Positions 28,401 through 36,277 of a DNA stretch of 64,000 nucleotides are shown one piece after another (within the stretch, counting starts at the first letter, position 1; each line of letters opens with the position of its first letter). The stretch is from Spartobacteria bacterium LR76 (lineage in GTDB: Bacteria; Verrucomicrobiota; Verrucomicrobiia; Chthoniobacterales; Terrimicrobiaceae): the NCBI GenBank assembly GCA_003054655.1, contig QAYZ01000015.1, forward strand, positions 1 through 64,000. The letters run 5' to 3'. The position numbers and the translations under genes were made by a program. The notes beneath the pieces were generated by a model. The model ran no database searches, was not told where the DNA came from, and saw only the letters and a list, made by a program, of their open reading frames with translations.

Positions 28401-28857
28401 GGACAATGCGGAGCGCGTTGGCCCGGTAGGTCTCGTCGCCCGTGAACCAATACATCAGGACCTGCCTCAATGCGGTGTCGGAGTCCACCTTGAGACGGCC
28501 CTCCACGGCCCCGCTGTCAAAGGCCTCCACGGCTGGCCGGGTCGAGTCTTCCTTGCTTTGATTCTGGATGGAGATGCTCTTTGCCGAGCGCGGACTCGAC
28601 GCAAATTTGACGAAAGCGGAATACCATGGCTCACGCCTGGCCATCACTTGAGCCCTTGCATTTTCAAGGATCTCCTTATTCAAGCCGATCCCCGGATGGA
28701 CGAATCCATCTACCGTCGTCGTGTGAATCTGCACCCTGTCGGTCGCCTCAATCGATGATTCTGCACGTGCGGCAGCGGCTTGCACCATGAGCCCCGCACA
28801 GAACACGCAACCAGCCCTTCGCATCCATGAACTGACTTCACCCGCTCGCGATTTCAT
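25477..28857 (-). CDS. secreted alginate-lyase-like (alpha/alpha-barrel) protein with Ig-like and two discoidin domains
   Basis: 1126 aa. After a signal peptide (ends near AAAARA, residue ~32) an alginate_lyase-type helical domain spans about 40-450, including FMNQNGFAYAP and VEMGRDQAHAGDD, blocks typical of that polysaccharide lyase fold. A putative-Ig/cadherin-like module (SFRSLDQPDGAILDQKTGGF) lies near 600-670, followed by two F5/8-type domains (about 725-870 and 985-1120). Substrate is probably an acidic polysaccharide, but alginate itself is not implied. Third gene of the GH2-lyase-lyase run, 59 bp after its paralogue, and similar to it across the whole catalytic part. ATG 28824 (MRRAGCVF) is an alternative start. 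Confidence 0.8.
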   Translation of the reverse strand: MKSRAGEVSSWMRRAGCVFCAGLMVQAAAARAESSIEATDRVQIHTTTVDGFVHPGIGLNKEILENARAQVMARREPWYSAFVKFASSPRSAKSISIQNQSKEDSTRPAVEAFDSGAVEGRLKVDSDTALRQVLMYWFTGDETYRANALRIVRLWSKMNPAGFKAYREVYIHCSFAFRDMIMAAELLRAMDSPDAGLAWTQSDTAAFSDNFVRPGVTNFFDYNGWFMNQNGFAYAPAIAGAIFRSDAQDYAKRVERFTMNKDAPNKGWSYSIRDLARLVDVNAQTGEKVVSPQVQLVEMGRDQAHAGDDLTIFTAIARILNSQGTRVDPVNGTVSEAANAVGVYEFLDDRILTAADYFCRFMLGYDTAWIPTPSDIAADGTIRQVYSRIADNYRGRIRQHKIWDLYYYYACRKGVDLSRRAPFYNETFCKRIVSDDYDWLYIPKEASGEALRIPPSEQEPAIVEVELRSANLPQGSSVQHDGDTSYVRIAASPAGPRLSILSCSTESKTIGLRIRTTGVAELAMSGFEKPWLLPNTEGGWRNVFYSMSPLERFGDIVYFQVKADPGTVVDIDQLFRSPERRGPAFTSGDAPLSLVAYPGAPIRLDFSASSSEGRPVSFRSLDQPDGAILDQKTGGFTWKPTETGDHVFVVEATDGETVTPRKVAISVVADRAEAVKKIRALHDPATVYVQSAERRCMDLYARVLHAMNSTSDEEFFPLLVELTQACLALEPLTPLLPDGSLNFPKAVVSSTIGPVAASVLVDGNTDTFAGFYLVPDRYMDFDFGPDFKFSASAFGIGGRVNFEDRMERLKLYGSNDRRHWTELTPEPTQRTQDLATIKVADQLAEEPFRFLRVQKNSGGLLELSEMRIYGRRHESGNRIESVTLSSEKNDGVRVAFGETVRVNIQGREPLDDVRVRIQGVDAMVKSTGDTSYIAEAVMRPPQAWSGPLEFSVDYRRQDGKPGDPVSVTTDGSSLRVVDESRLIRDVPKIAQIIDPSTGHVASQSRRLLDALFDGNPGTFSEFTVNSLGTGAFLLFDFGERKRIRLSGVEFLARPGYPDRVAGAVVEGSNDGTNWTTLTEGAASSKEWQTLAMKSPSAAYRYLRIFNKNNWYCNISEVRFHGEMRQD

Positions 28858-28916
28858 CTTTTTTCGCTCCGAAATTTCTCCAAGGGTTGTGTCGCCACTT
28901 TCCGGGATGGCAGGGT

Positions 28917-31900
28917 TCAGTGCCCCGGAGCTGTCGTCCCCATGGCCACCGGTGACGGATAGGTAGACGCAGCCTTCATGATCTCCTCACAGGCCCAGTG
29001 CGAGGCTGGGACGTCCGAGAAGGACGGCGTGCCGCTGTGCGGCGACCCGGTCCGACCGGTCATCCTGTTCGCTGCCACGACAAACTCTGCCCGCGTCACC
29101 GGATCGTCAGGGCGGAACGCGCCAGATTCATCCGCCTTTACCCAGCCCTCTTTCACCACGCGGCGAATCTCGTCGGCGTACGCTGTATTGACACCGACGT
29201 CTTTCAAAGCAGGCATATCTTTCCCTTTCAGCCCCTGCATCCGCGCCATGATGGCAGCCAGCTCGCCACGCGAAATGGGGTTGTCGGGATGAAATCGTTT
29301 CGCGTCGTCCCCTGCTACAAGCCCCTTGCTCGACATGTAGGCCACGTCGTCGAAATATGGCGCATCACGCTTTACGTCGATGAAGGAGCAGTCATAGGCG
29401 CCCTTGTCCGTGTAGTCGTCCACCAGGCCTGCGAGTAATGACACCGCTTCGCCCCTGGTCAGCTTTTGATTCGGACGAAATGTCCCGTCGGGATACCCGC
29501 TGATGTAGGCCAGATAAAGGTCCGGGCTCGGGTCTTCGATGCGCTCGCCGACGATCCGCAGTTCCGCGATTTCAAAAATCGCATAAGGTTTCGCCGGCAT
29601 AAAGAAGCGCAGATACCGATAGGCTCTGGCCCTTTCCCCCTCTCTGACCACCAGGGTCTGGAGTTCCGGTGTTGCCTCGGCTTTGTTCTCCGTCAGGAGC
29701 GTCCAGTGTTTGCGGTCGTTTGACCCATAGACCACAGCCTCCGCAATACGAATCGGAAAGCCGTCGCGAGCCTTGATACGGAACGCTTCAGATTTCACCT
29801 TGAAGCGATTGCCAAAATCCATCGTGATGTTTTTGTCGAAGCCCCACAGCCCGCCAAAGGTCAGCGGATCACCATCGGCCATCCGGGCACTTCCCTTTTC
29901 TGTCGAGGACCACGCCTTGCAATAGTCCAGCGTACCATCGGGCAGGCGCGGCGTCAGAAGCTCCAACCCATCTGCCGCCTGCTTTAATGCGCGCAGATTC
30001 CGTGCGGTCAGTGCGGATTTAAAGGCCTGCTCCGTCACGGAAACATAGCGTTGCGAGGGATCGTAGGCGCGCGCCACCGAGTCCAGCGCAGCCTGAAGAT
30101 CCCGGGCCACAGGGATGTCGACCCGAAGCGTCCGGATGGTGTCACCATCCCGGGCTGTGACATAAAGCGTATGATCACCAACCTGCTCCATGGTGGGAGT
30201 CCATGACAGCACACCGGTCTCCGCGTCAAATTTCGCCCCGGTCGGCAGATTATCCGTCCGGTAGCTCACGTCGCTCGAAGGATGGCCGGAGGCTATTACC
30301 TCTTCCAAATGTCCGCCCGCAAAGGCAGGGATCGAAATCCTGTCGCCCTGGCAGGCAAACTCGGGAGATCGAAGGAGGGAAGCATCCGTCTCGATCCGAT
30401 CAAAATCAACGACTGCACGGCCCGCCAGCGCTGTGGCTTCAATATAAATAAGGCCGCTGCGCTGAAAGGTCGTGGTCACATAATTCCAGCGTCGCTCGGT
30501 GTCGGGAACAGAGATTTCCTGAAGACAGCCCTGGCGTTCAAAATCCTCATCAGCATAAAAACGCAATCTGACCAGAGAGTCCGAGCGAATGCGGAAACCT
30601 GCGCCCTCGGCCAACCGGCCGGAGACCACCATGGAACGAGAAACCCCAGGATCGAGCACCATGCGGACAAAGCCAGTACCGTCTGGGTCACGCACGATCT
30701 GGAGAGGCTTATCGTTCGGTGAACCGGGATAGCGATCTCCTGCCGCCGCATGGCTGGAAAGATCCATGAACTGATATTCGATCTGCTGCCCCTCCACCGG
30801 CACGCCATCCCGGACGACTTGCAATGGCGGAAGCTCGGTCGCCAGCGCGCGCCTCGCCTTCTCCGGGTTTGGCGAGGAATCCGAAGCCGAAGCGGGAAGC
30901 CCAATCCAGAAATCAAAGGCATAATTATGGATTTGATCGAGATACTTCCCGGATCTCGCCAGAATTTCCCGACCCACCGCATTGGAGTCGTAGGCCGCCT
31001 TGATATATTGATATGGCCCGGACTCCAAATCGAACCCCATCGCTTTATAATAATGATAACCAGCGGGGATGCCATTACCTCCGATGGCTCCGCGGCCAAA
31101 ATAGCTAATCTGGTCATATCGGGCCTTGTAGTCCGGCTGCTTGGGGTCGGTCTCTGAAAACACCGAAACCCAGGGCTCCAGGCCGAAGCCGATATTGTAT
31201 TTTGCGAAAAGAGCCGCGCCCCTGGGCAATCGATCGTCAAGGAAGTGCAGAGGGGATACTCCATCCTTCGCTTTGGTGACCGTACCGTTGACTGGATCCA
31301 GCCTGGTCCGCTGAAACTCGATGGTCTTTGCCATCATGAGCAGATTATCGATGTTGCCGCCCGCATGAGGCTGATCTCTGCCCATTTCCACCACCTGCAA
31401 GCGGGGCTCCACGGCCTCTCCGGTTTTGTCGTCGCGAGTGACCATGCGGATCTGCTGCTTGATGGAGCCGTTGCGACCTTGATTTGGTGACGTCGCATTT
31501 ACGGTCGTCCACTCGACAGCCTGCTTGTAGTCCTCGGTTTCATTCCCGAGGATTGTCGAGGCCAGATAGCCCATGATCGCATAGGAATGCTGATTCATGA
31601 AATAGCCATTGCGCTCGATGCAGTTTTTTCGAATCGGATAGATACAGTTTTTCTGCAACGCATCCACCATGTCGCCGGTCACGGCCAGTTGCCGATTTCC
31701 TGGCGTCGTCGAGCGAAGAATGTCCACGGCGCTACAGAGAGTGTAGACGTATTTCCCGATCTTGATGTGACTGTCGGGAAAAGCCTGCGGGAAAAAACTC
31801 TCATCGGTGCGCGACCCGTACCACCGGATGATCTCAACCGGAGTCTTCCGATAGTCTTCATTCCCGGTGACAAGGTAGAGAATCGTATGCACCCATGCCA

Positions 31901-32237
31901 GATGGGCGTCATGGGCAAGGTTGGAAATGCCGCCGTCATTGGTTATCTGTCGGACCAGTTTCGGTCGACAATTCAGGTCGGCAAACCTGGTGCGGCGCAT
32001 TCCTTCGAAGTAGTCGACCCACGGGGATACGCCCGCCAGCACTTTCTCCCGCATGACATTCAGCGTCTCCGCGTTGCAACTGATGCCTGGATGTACAAAG
32101 CCTTGCGGCGAGATGGTCTCACGCACATCCACGACATTTTTCGTCAGAATGGAGGAATCACTTTCCGGGGCCGACGCAGCCAACGAGAAAAGCGCACAGA
32201 TCGAAAACAGCGGTATAGCGACAGCGAACTTCTTCAT
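28917..32237 (-). CDS. alginate-lyase-like protein with Ig-like, discoidin and S-layer homology domains
   Basis: 1106 aa, exported (signal about 1-22). The lyase-type helical domain (about 35-460) has FMNQHSYAIMGY and VEMGRDQPHAGG; an Ig-like module (YRTDNLPTGAKFDAETGVLSW) and an F5/8-type domain follow. Residues 907 to ~1095 hold three S-layer homology repeats (ISGYPDGTFRPNQKLTRGEAV; GDDAKRFHPDNPISRGELAAIM; DESGAFRPDDPVTRAEFVV) plus part of a fourth (FSDVPASHWACEEI). SLH repeats normally bind wall or outer-membrane-linked polymers, so this paralogue is probably surface-attached whereas its neighbour is not. Starts in a 4-bp ATGA overlap with the GH2 gene. Confidence 0.82.
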   Translation of the reverse strand: MKKFAVAIPLFSICALFSLAASAPESDSSILTKNVVDVRETISPQGFVHPGISCNAETLNVMREKVLAGVSPWVDYFEGMRRTRFADLNCRPKLVRQITNDGGISNLAHDAHLAWVHTILYLVTGNEDYRKTPVEIIRWYGSRTDESFFPQAFPDSHIKIGKYVYTLCSAVDILRSTTPGNRQLAVTGDMVDALQKNCIYPIRKNCIERNGYFMNQHSYAIMGYLASTILGNETEDYKQAVEWTTVNATSPNQGRNGSIKQQIRMVTRDDKTGEAVEPRLQVVEMGRDQPHAGGNIDNLLMMAKTIEFQRTRLDPVNGTVTKAKDGVSPLHFLDDRLPRGAALFAKYNIGFGLEPWVSVFSETDPKQPDYKARYDQISYFGRGAIGGNGIPAGYHYYKAMGFDLESGPYQYIKAAYDSNAVGREILARSGKYLDQIHNYAFDFWIGLPASASDSSPNPEKARRALATELPPLQVVRDGVPVEGQQIEYQFMDLSSHAAAGDRYPGSPNDKPLQIVRDPDGTGFVRMVLDPGVSRSMVVSGRLAEGAGFRIRSDSLVRLRFYADEDFERQGCLQEISVPDTERRWNYVTTTFQRSGLIYIEATALAGRAVVDFDRIETDASLLRSPEFACQGDRISIPAFAGGHLEEVIASGHPSSDVSYRTDNLPTGAKFDAETGVLSWTPTMEQVGDHTLYVTARDGDTIRTLRVDIPVARDLQAALDSVARAYDPSQRYVSVTEQAFKSALTARNLRALKQAADGLELLTPRLPDGTLDYCKAWSSTEKGSARMADGDPLTFGGLWGFDKNITMDFGNRFKVKSEAFRIKARDGFPIRIAEAVVYGSNDRKHWTLLTENKAEATPELQTLVVREGERARAYRYLRFFMPAKPYAIFEIAELRIVGERIEDPSPDLYLAYISGYPDGTFRPNQKLTRGEAVSLLAGLVDDYTDKGAYDCSFIDVKRDAPYFDDVAYMSSKGLVAGDDAKRFHPDNPISRGELAAIMARMQGLKGKDMPALKDVGVNTAYADEIRRVVKEGWVKADESGAFRPDDPVTRAEFVVAANRMTGRTGSPHSGTPSFSDVPASHWACEEIMKAASTYPSPVAMGTTAPGH

Positions 32238-34945
32238 TCCTTTCCACCTTTCCGTGAAACCTGAGACACCGCGACGCTGTCGATGGATGACGAGGCTGGC
32301 GCCAAACCGTCGGCCTCGGCGTGCAAGGTGAGCTTGCCAGGCTGACCGGCCTTTGTCCGCACGATGACCAGAGCGCGTCCATTGAAGGCATGACGTTTCG
32401 GCGCCTGGAAGGACTCGAAGCTCGTGGCATCGCCATTATCGGTGGCTACGATGGTCCCTGGACCATCGAGAGTGAAACGCACCAGATCCTTGGCTCGAGG
32501 AACGAGAGTCCCTGCGGCATCGCGGATCGCGACGGAGAAATACGCGAGGTCTTTGCCATCGGCGCGGACCGACGAGCGGTCCGGCTCAAGCGAGATGGTC
32601 GCCGCCGGTCCGGCCGTTTTCTGAGAGTCCTCCGCCCACTCCTTGCCATCGCGATATGCAACCACCTTGAGCTCCCCCGGCTCGTACTTCACATCGTCCC
32701 AGCGAAGACGAAACTGCCCGGCCTCCTTTTTTTTGCGGCCAAGCGAGCGACCATTGAGGAAGAGCTCCGCTTCGTCGCCCGACGTGTAAACATGCACCGG
32801 CGTGATCTGCCCGACACGCTCGGGCCAGGTCCAGTGAGGCAGGATGTGCGCCATGGGCAGGTCAGGCCGCCAGCGCGACTGATAGAGGTAAAAGCGGTCC
32901 TTGGGGAAGCCCGCAAGGTCGATGATCCCGAAGTAGGAACTCCGGGATGGTACGTTGATCTTTCCCAGCTCCGCCAATTGTCTGGCCATACGATCCGCAT
33001 CGGCAGGGTTGGAGAAGTTGAGGAGATTGGTCGCATCATCGTTGTACGGCGTCGGCTCCCCCAGGTAATCAAAGCCAGTCCAGACAAATTCCCCCGCATA
33101 CCCCGGCGTCGCATCCGCAGCTCGCCATTCCTCCTCCGGGGTCGTGGCCCAGGGCGCGGCCGCGAGATCGTAGGAGCTGACCTGGAAGTTCGTCCGCATC
33201 ACCGGGTCAATCTTATTGTCGCTCAGAGGAAAGAAATATTCGCCACGCGAGCTGATGGTGGAGGCCGTTTCGCTTCCATAGAGCGGGATCGATGGAAAGG
33301 CATCGCGGAACGGAAGGTAGCGCTCCACCCGGTAGTTGTAGCCCATCGCATCCATGACGTTCTGGTGGCCGTTGAATCCGGACTCCCCTTCGTTGAAGGC
33401 TCCGGTGATGATGCGGGTGCGATCCTCCTCCCGGGCGATGCCGGCAAGGTGCGAGCCGATCTTCCAGCCCAGAGGGCCGTCGTCGCGCCATTGCTCAATG
33501 ACTTCATTGCCGATGCTCCACATCACAACGCTGGGATGATTGCGGTCGCGGCGGATGGCTGCGCGCAGATCCGCCTCATGCCAGTCGCGGAAAAGGCGGT
33601 GATAATCGTTGCGATTTTTCCCCTTTTCCCAGCAGTCAAACACCTCGTCCATCACAAGAAACCCGAGGCGGTCGCAAGCATCGAGCAGTTCCGGAGCCGG
33701 AGGATTGTGCGAGGTGCGGATGGCGTTGCAGCCCATGGAGCGAAGGATCTCTAGCTGGCGCTCAATGGCGCGAGAGTTGATGGCCGACCCGAGCGCACCG
33801 AGGTCGTGATGCATGCACACCCCCTGAATGCGAAGGGCCTCGCCGTTCAGGACAAATCCTCGCGCAGCATCAATCTCGATGGACCGAATGCCAAAGGTCG
33901 TTTCCACCCGGTCGATCACCTTGCCATCCTGAATCAAGGAGGTGACTGCCAGATAGAGGTTCGGCTCCTTGGGACTCCATAGCCGAGGCTTCGGAACGGG
34001 CACCTCGCTCGTCGCCAGTGTGTCACGAGACGAGGGAATACGAAAATCGTAAGGCTTCGTAGCGACGACAGGCTCGCTGCTCCGTTTTCCCGTGCCGTCC
34101 AGCGTATAAATCTCGTTGCGCAGTTCGAGGTTGACCGAAGCAGGCGTCGGGTTGTCGGCCAGCACCTGTATCGAGACGATCGCCGAGTCCTGACTCACCT
34201 TGGGCGTGGTAACGTAGACTCCCCAAGGAGAAATGTGCACGGGTCCCGTTTTAGTCAGCCAGACATTGCGGTAGATGCCGGAGCCCGGATACCAACGCGA
34301 AGACTCCGGCGGATTATCGAGTCGAATGGCGAGGACGTTCCTGCCACCGGGGCGGATGTATGGAGTGAGATCGAGCTGGAAGGACGTGTAGCCATTGGGC
34401 CAGCCGCCAACGAACTGGCCATTGAGCCACACCATCGAGTAAGCCATCGCGCCATCCACTTCGAGCATGAACCGGCGACCGGCGTCGCTCGCAGGAATGT
34501 CGAACGTCTTGCGGTACCAGCCAATGCCTGCCCAGGGGAGCTTGGCGGTGCTGCCGGGCAGTTCCTGCCGAAAGGGGCCTTCGATGCCCCAGTCGTGCGG
34601 CAGATCGAGGGCACGCCACTTCGAGTCATCATAGTCCGGATCGACATACGCAATGTCGCTTCCCAAATTTCCTTTGGGGCGCATCGGACTTTCCGTGCCA
34701 GGTCCCAGGAGCGGAGCGGCGGTGGGAAGAAGCCAGCTCCTGATCGCGTCGTAGTCGAGATGAGGCGCGAGGCGCGTCGGATCACCGCCAGCAAACCGCC
34801 ACCCACTATTGAATGAGATTCGCTCTCTCGGCTTGTCGCCCTTTTCATCGGCAGAACTGACGATGGCGGTCCCCAAAAGAGCAGCAGCCGCCACTATCCA
34901 CAGCAGAGCAACACGGAATCTATAGGAAAAATGGTTCAGAATCAT
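32234..34945 (-). CDS. GH2 beta-galactosidase-type hydrolase
   Basis: 903 aa exported retaining hydrolase; the signal peptide covers about 1-32 (ALLWIVAAAALLGTAIVSSA). Family order is the jelly-roll N-domain (LPHDWGIEGPF, WYPGSGIYRNVWL), an Ig-like domain, a TIM barrel and Ig-like C-terminal domains. The acid/base is Glu481 in WSIGNEVIEQW and the nucleophile Glu559 in LYGSETAS. GH2 covers beta-galactosidase, glucuronidase and mannosidase; the overall pattern and partners favour beta-galactosidase or uronidase. Head of a three-gene run with the two lyases, its stop overlapping the next start. Confidence 0.9.
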   Translation of the reverse strand: MILNHFSYRFRVALLWIVAAAALLGTAIVSSADEKGDKPRERISFNSGWRFAGGDPTRLAPHLDYDAIRSWLLPTAAPLLGPGTESPMRPKGNLGSDIAYVDPDYDDSKWRALDLPHDWGIEGPFRQELPGSTAKLPWAGIGWYRKTFDIPASDAGRRFMLEVDGAMAYSMVWLNGQFVGGWPNGYTSFQLDLTPYIRPGGRNVLAIRLDNPPESSRWYPGSGIYRNVWLTKTGPVHISPWGVYVTTPKVSQDSAIVSIQVLADNPTPASVNLELRNEIYTLDGTGKRSSEPVVATKPYDFRIPSSRDTLATSEVPVPKPRLWSPKEPNLYLAVTSLIQDGKVIDRVETTFGIRSIEIDAARGFVLNGEALRIQGVCMHHDLGALGSAINSRAIERQLEILRSMGCNAIRTSHNPPAPELLDACDRLGFLVMDEVFDCWEKGKNRNDYHRLFRDWHEADLRAAIRRDRNHPSVVMWSIGNEVIEQWRDDGPLGWKIGSHLAGIAREEDRTRIITGAFNEGESGFNGHQNVMDAMGYNYRVERYLPFRDAFPSIPLYGSETASTISSRGEYFFPLSDNKIDPVMRTNFQVSSYDLAAAPWATTPEEEWRAADATPGYAGEFVWTGFDYLGEPTPYNDDATNLLNFSNPADADRMARQLAELGKINVPSRSSYFGIIDLAGFPKDRFYLYQSRWRPDLPMAHILPHWTWPERVGQITPVHVYTSGDEAELFLNGRSLGRKKKEAGQFRLRWDDVKYEPGELKVVAYRDGKEWAEDSQKTAGPAATISLEPDRSSVRADGKDLAYFSVAIRDAAGTLVPRAKDLVRFTLDGPGTIVATDNGDATSFESFQAPKRHAFNGRALVIVRTKAGQPGKLTLHAEADGLAPASSSIDSVAVSQVSRKGGKE

Positions 34946-35156
34946 TGGTATGGGGAAGATAAGGACAAGTCATTGCACTCAGGGAGGACGACCATGTTTC
35001 CCCATTCTTACATTGGGTCCATGGCCCTCTCCCTATCCGGGGGAGGCGCGTTCGATTACAGTCTAGCGAGAGATCGGAAAACGGCAGTCAAAACTTTGTC
35101 CGCCACCATCTCTTCTCTGGCAATCGAGAGAGAGCCTGGCGATCAAAAGCCTCACA

Positions 35157-35963
35157 CTACTTGGTTTTTGGCGCATACAAAAATTGAGAAGGCGACAACG
35201 CCACATCGCTAAAGCGCACTTCGTCGATGGCTCCTGTCACGAAATCCGCGGCTCTTCCATTGTACTGGCCACGTCCAAACGTCCAAGAGGAGCCGCCCTC
35301 GGGAATGTAGAGACCGGTATATCCGGTTCCATAACCCTCGGCGGTTCCGTTTACAAACAGCGTGATGGTTCCCGCTTTCGTATCCCCCACTACGGCCACA
35401 TGATACCAAACACCTGCGTCCATGACGGTCGTCGTGTTTGCGAAAATGCTCTGTCCGTCGCTGTTTATGATCTCCAGTCGGAGACTCCCCGGATTTTCGG
35501 CGCCTTTCGCATTCTCCGGAGTCCGGGAAAGATAAAAGAGAGAGACGCGTCCGAGATTGCTCGCCGCGGCATTCTTATCCCTGCCAATAATCGTCTGGTA
35601 GGCTCCCTCTATCGTGTCAAAGCGAACCCACGCTTCAATCGTAAAATCGGTAAACCGATGTGTGTTGATCGCGCTATTCGGATCCGAGAATATGTCCCCC
35701 TTTCTGCCTTCCGCCGGAAAGGAAATCGCTCCCGTATTCGCCTCTCCAGTCTGGGGAATCACTGCCAGGGGGACATCCGATGAGTAGACAACATTCCACG
35801 ATCCCTTGGCAGAGCTCTTGCCCGCGGAATCCTTCACATTTTTGACGGGAGCTCCGGCACCCTCTCCCTCAAAGCGAAAGTAGGCCAGCGTCTCCGCTGA
35901 GGCCACTGATGAAAGGGAAATCAGGGCGAAACCGATCCAGGGGAGAATGTCATATCTGATCAT
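35157..35963 (-). CDS. secreted LamG-like (concanavalin-fold) protein
   Basis: 268 aa with signal peptide MIRYDILPWIGFALISLSSVASA. Residues ~30-260 form a laminin-G-like jelly roll: FTIEAWVRF, WYHVAVVGDTKAGTITLFVNG and GAIDEVRFSDVALSPSQ are classic LamG_3 signatures. No catalytic domain and no PEP-CTERM tail; it probably binds glycan or acts as a surface module. It stands alone, downstream of a 314-bp gap and divergent from the cytoplasmic GH43 gene. Role unknown. Confidence 0.78.
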   Translation of the reverse strand: MIRYDILPWIGFALISLSSVASAETLAYFRFEGEGAGAPVKNVKDSAGKSSAKGSWNVVYSSDVPLAVIPQTGEANTGAISFPAEGRKGDIFSDPNSAINTHRFTDFTIEAWVRFDTIEGAYQTIIGRDKNAAASNLGRVSLFYLSRTPENAKGAENPGSLRLEIINSDGQSIFANTTTVMDAGVWYHVAVVGDTKAGTITLFVNGTAEGYGTGYTGLYIPEGGSSWTFGRGQYNGRAADFVTGAIDEVRFSDVALSPSQFLYAPKTK

Positions 35964-36277
35964 GGAACACGAAGATGCATAAAGGTTCTTCTTGGGCTGC
36001 GTAGATGCAACGCGATTGCTTCTGAAGCGGATAAGTTGGATTCGACGGGAGGGACATCGTATTTTGCTAGACTGGCAGAGAGAGGGAATGCCCTACTACA
36101 AATGCTGTTGTCGGATCTGATGCAATTTCGAATTCCGTTGAGCCCTATGTTGGGTATCCCATTACCTCCTTCCAACCACTGCGGCCTTGGGGGACCAAGC
36201 AAGGGCATCGCGGCGGAATCACTTTATCCCACGGCGAAAAATCGGCTCCCGGCCAGCATTAACGAGGTGTCTCTTCC
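35964..36277. other. 314-bp divergent intergenic region
   Basis: Holds the promoters of the LamG-like gene (leftward) and the cytoplasmic GH43 gene (rightward). No convincing -35/-10 pair, riboswitch or small gene was recognised. A GCAA-N5-TTGC inverted repeat at 36007-36019 with CGCG in the spacer could be an operator but is short. Confidence 0.4.

Noticed and set aside
32321-33754. Long plus-strand frames opposite GH2 (and similarly 41672-42982, 43390-44871, 51822-53222, 60485-61726)
   Set aside because: Each is complementary to a gene with intact catalytic motifs; none has a domain, export signal or credible start context.
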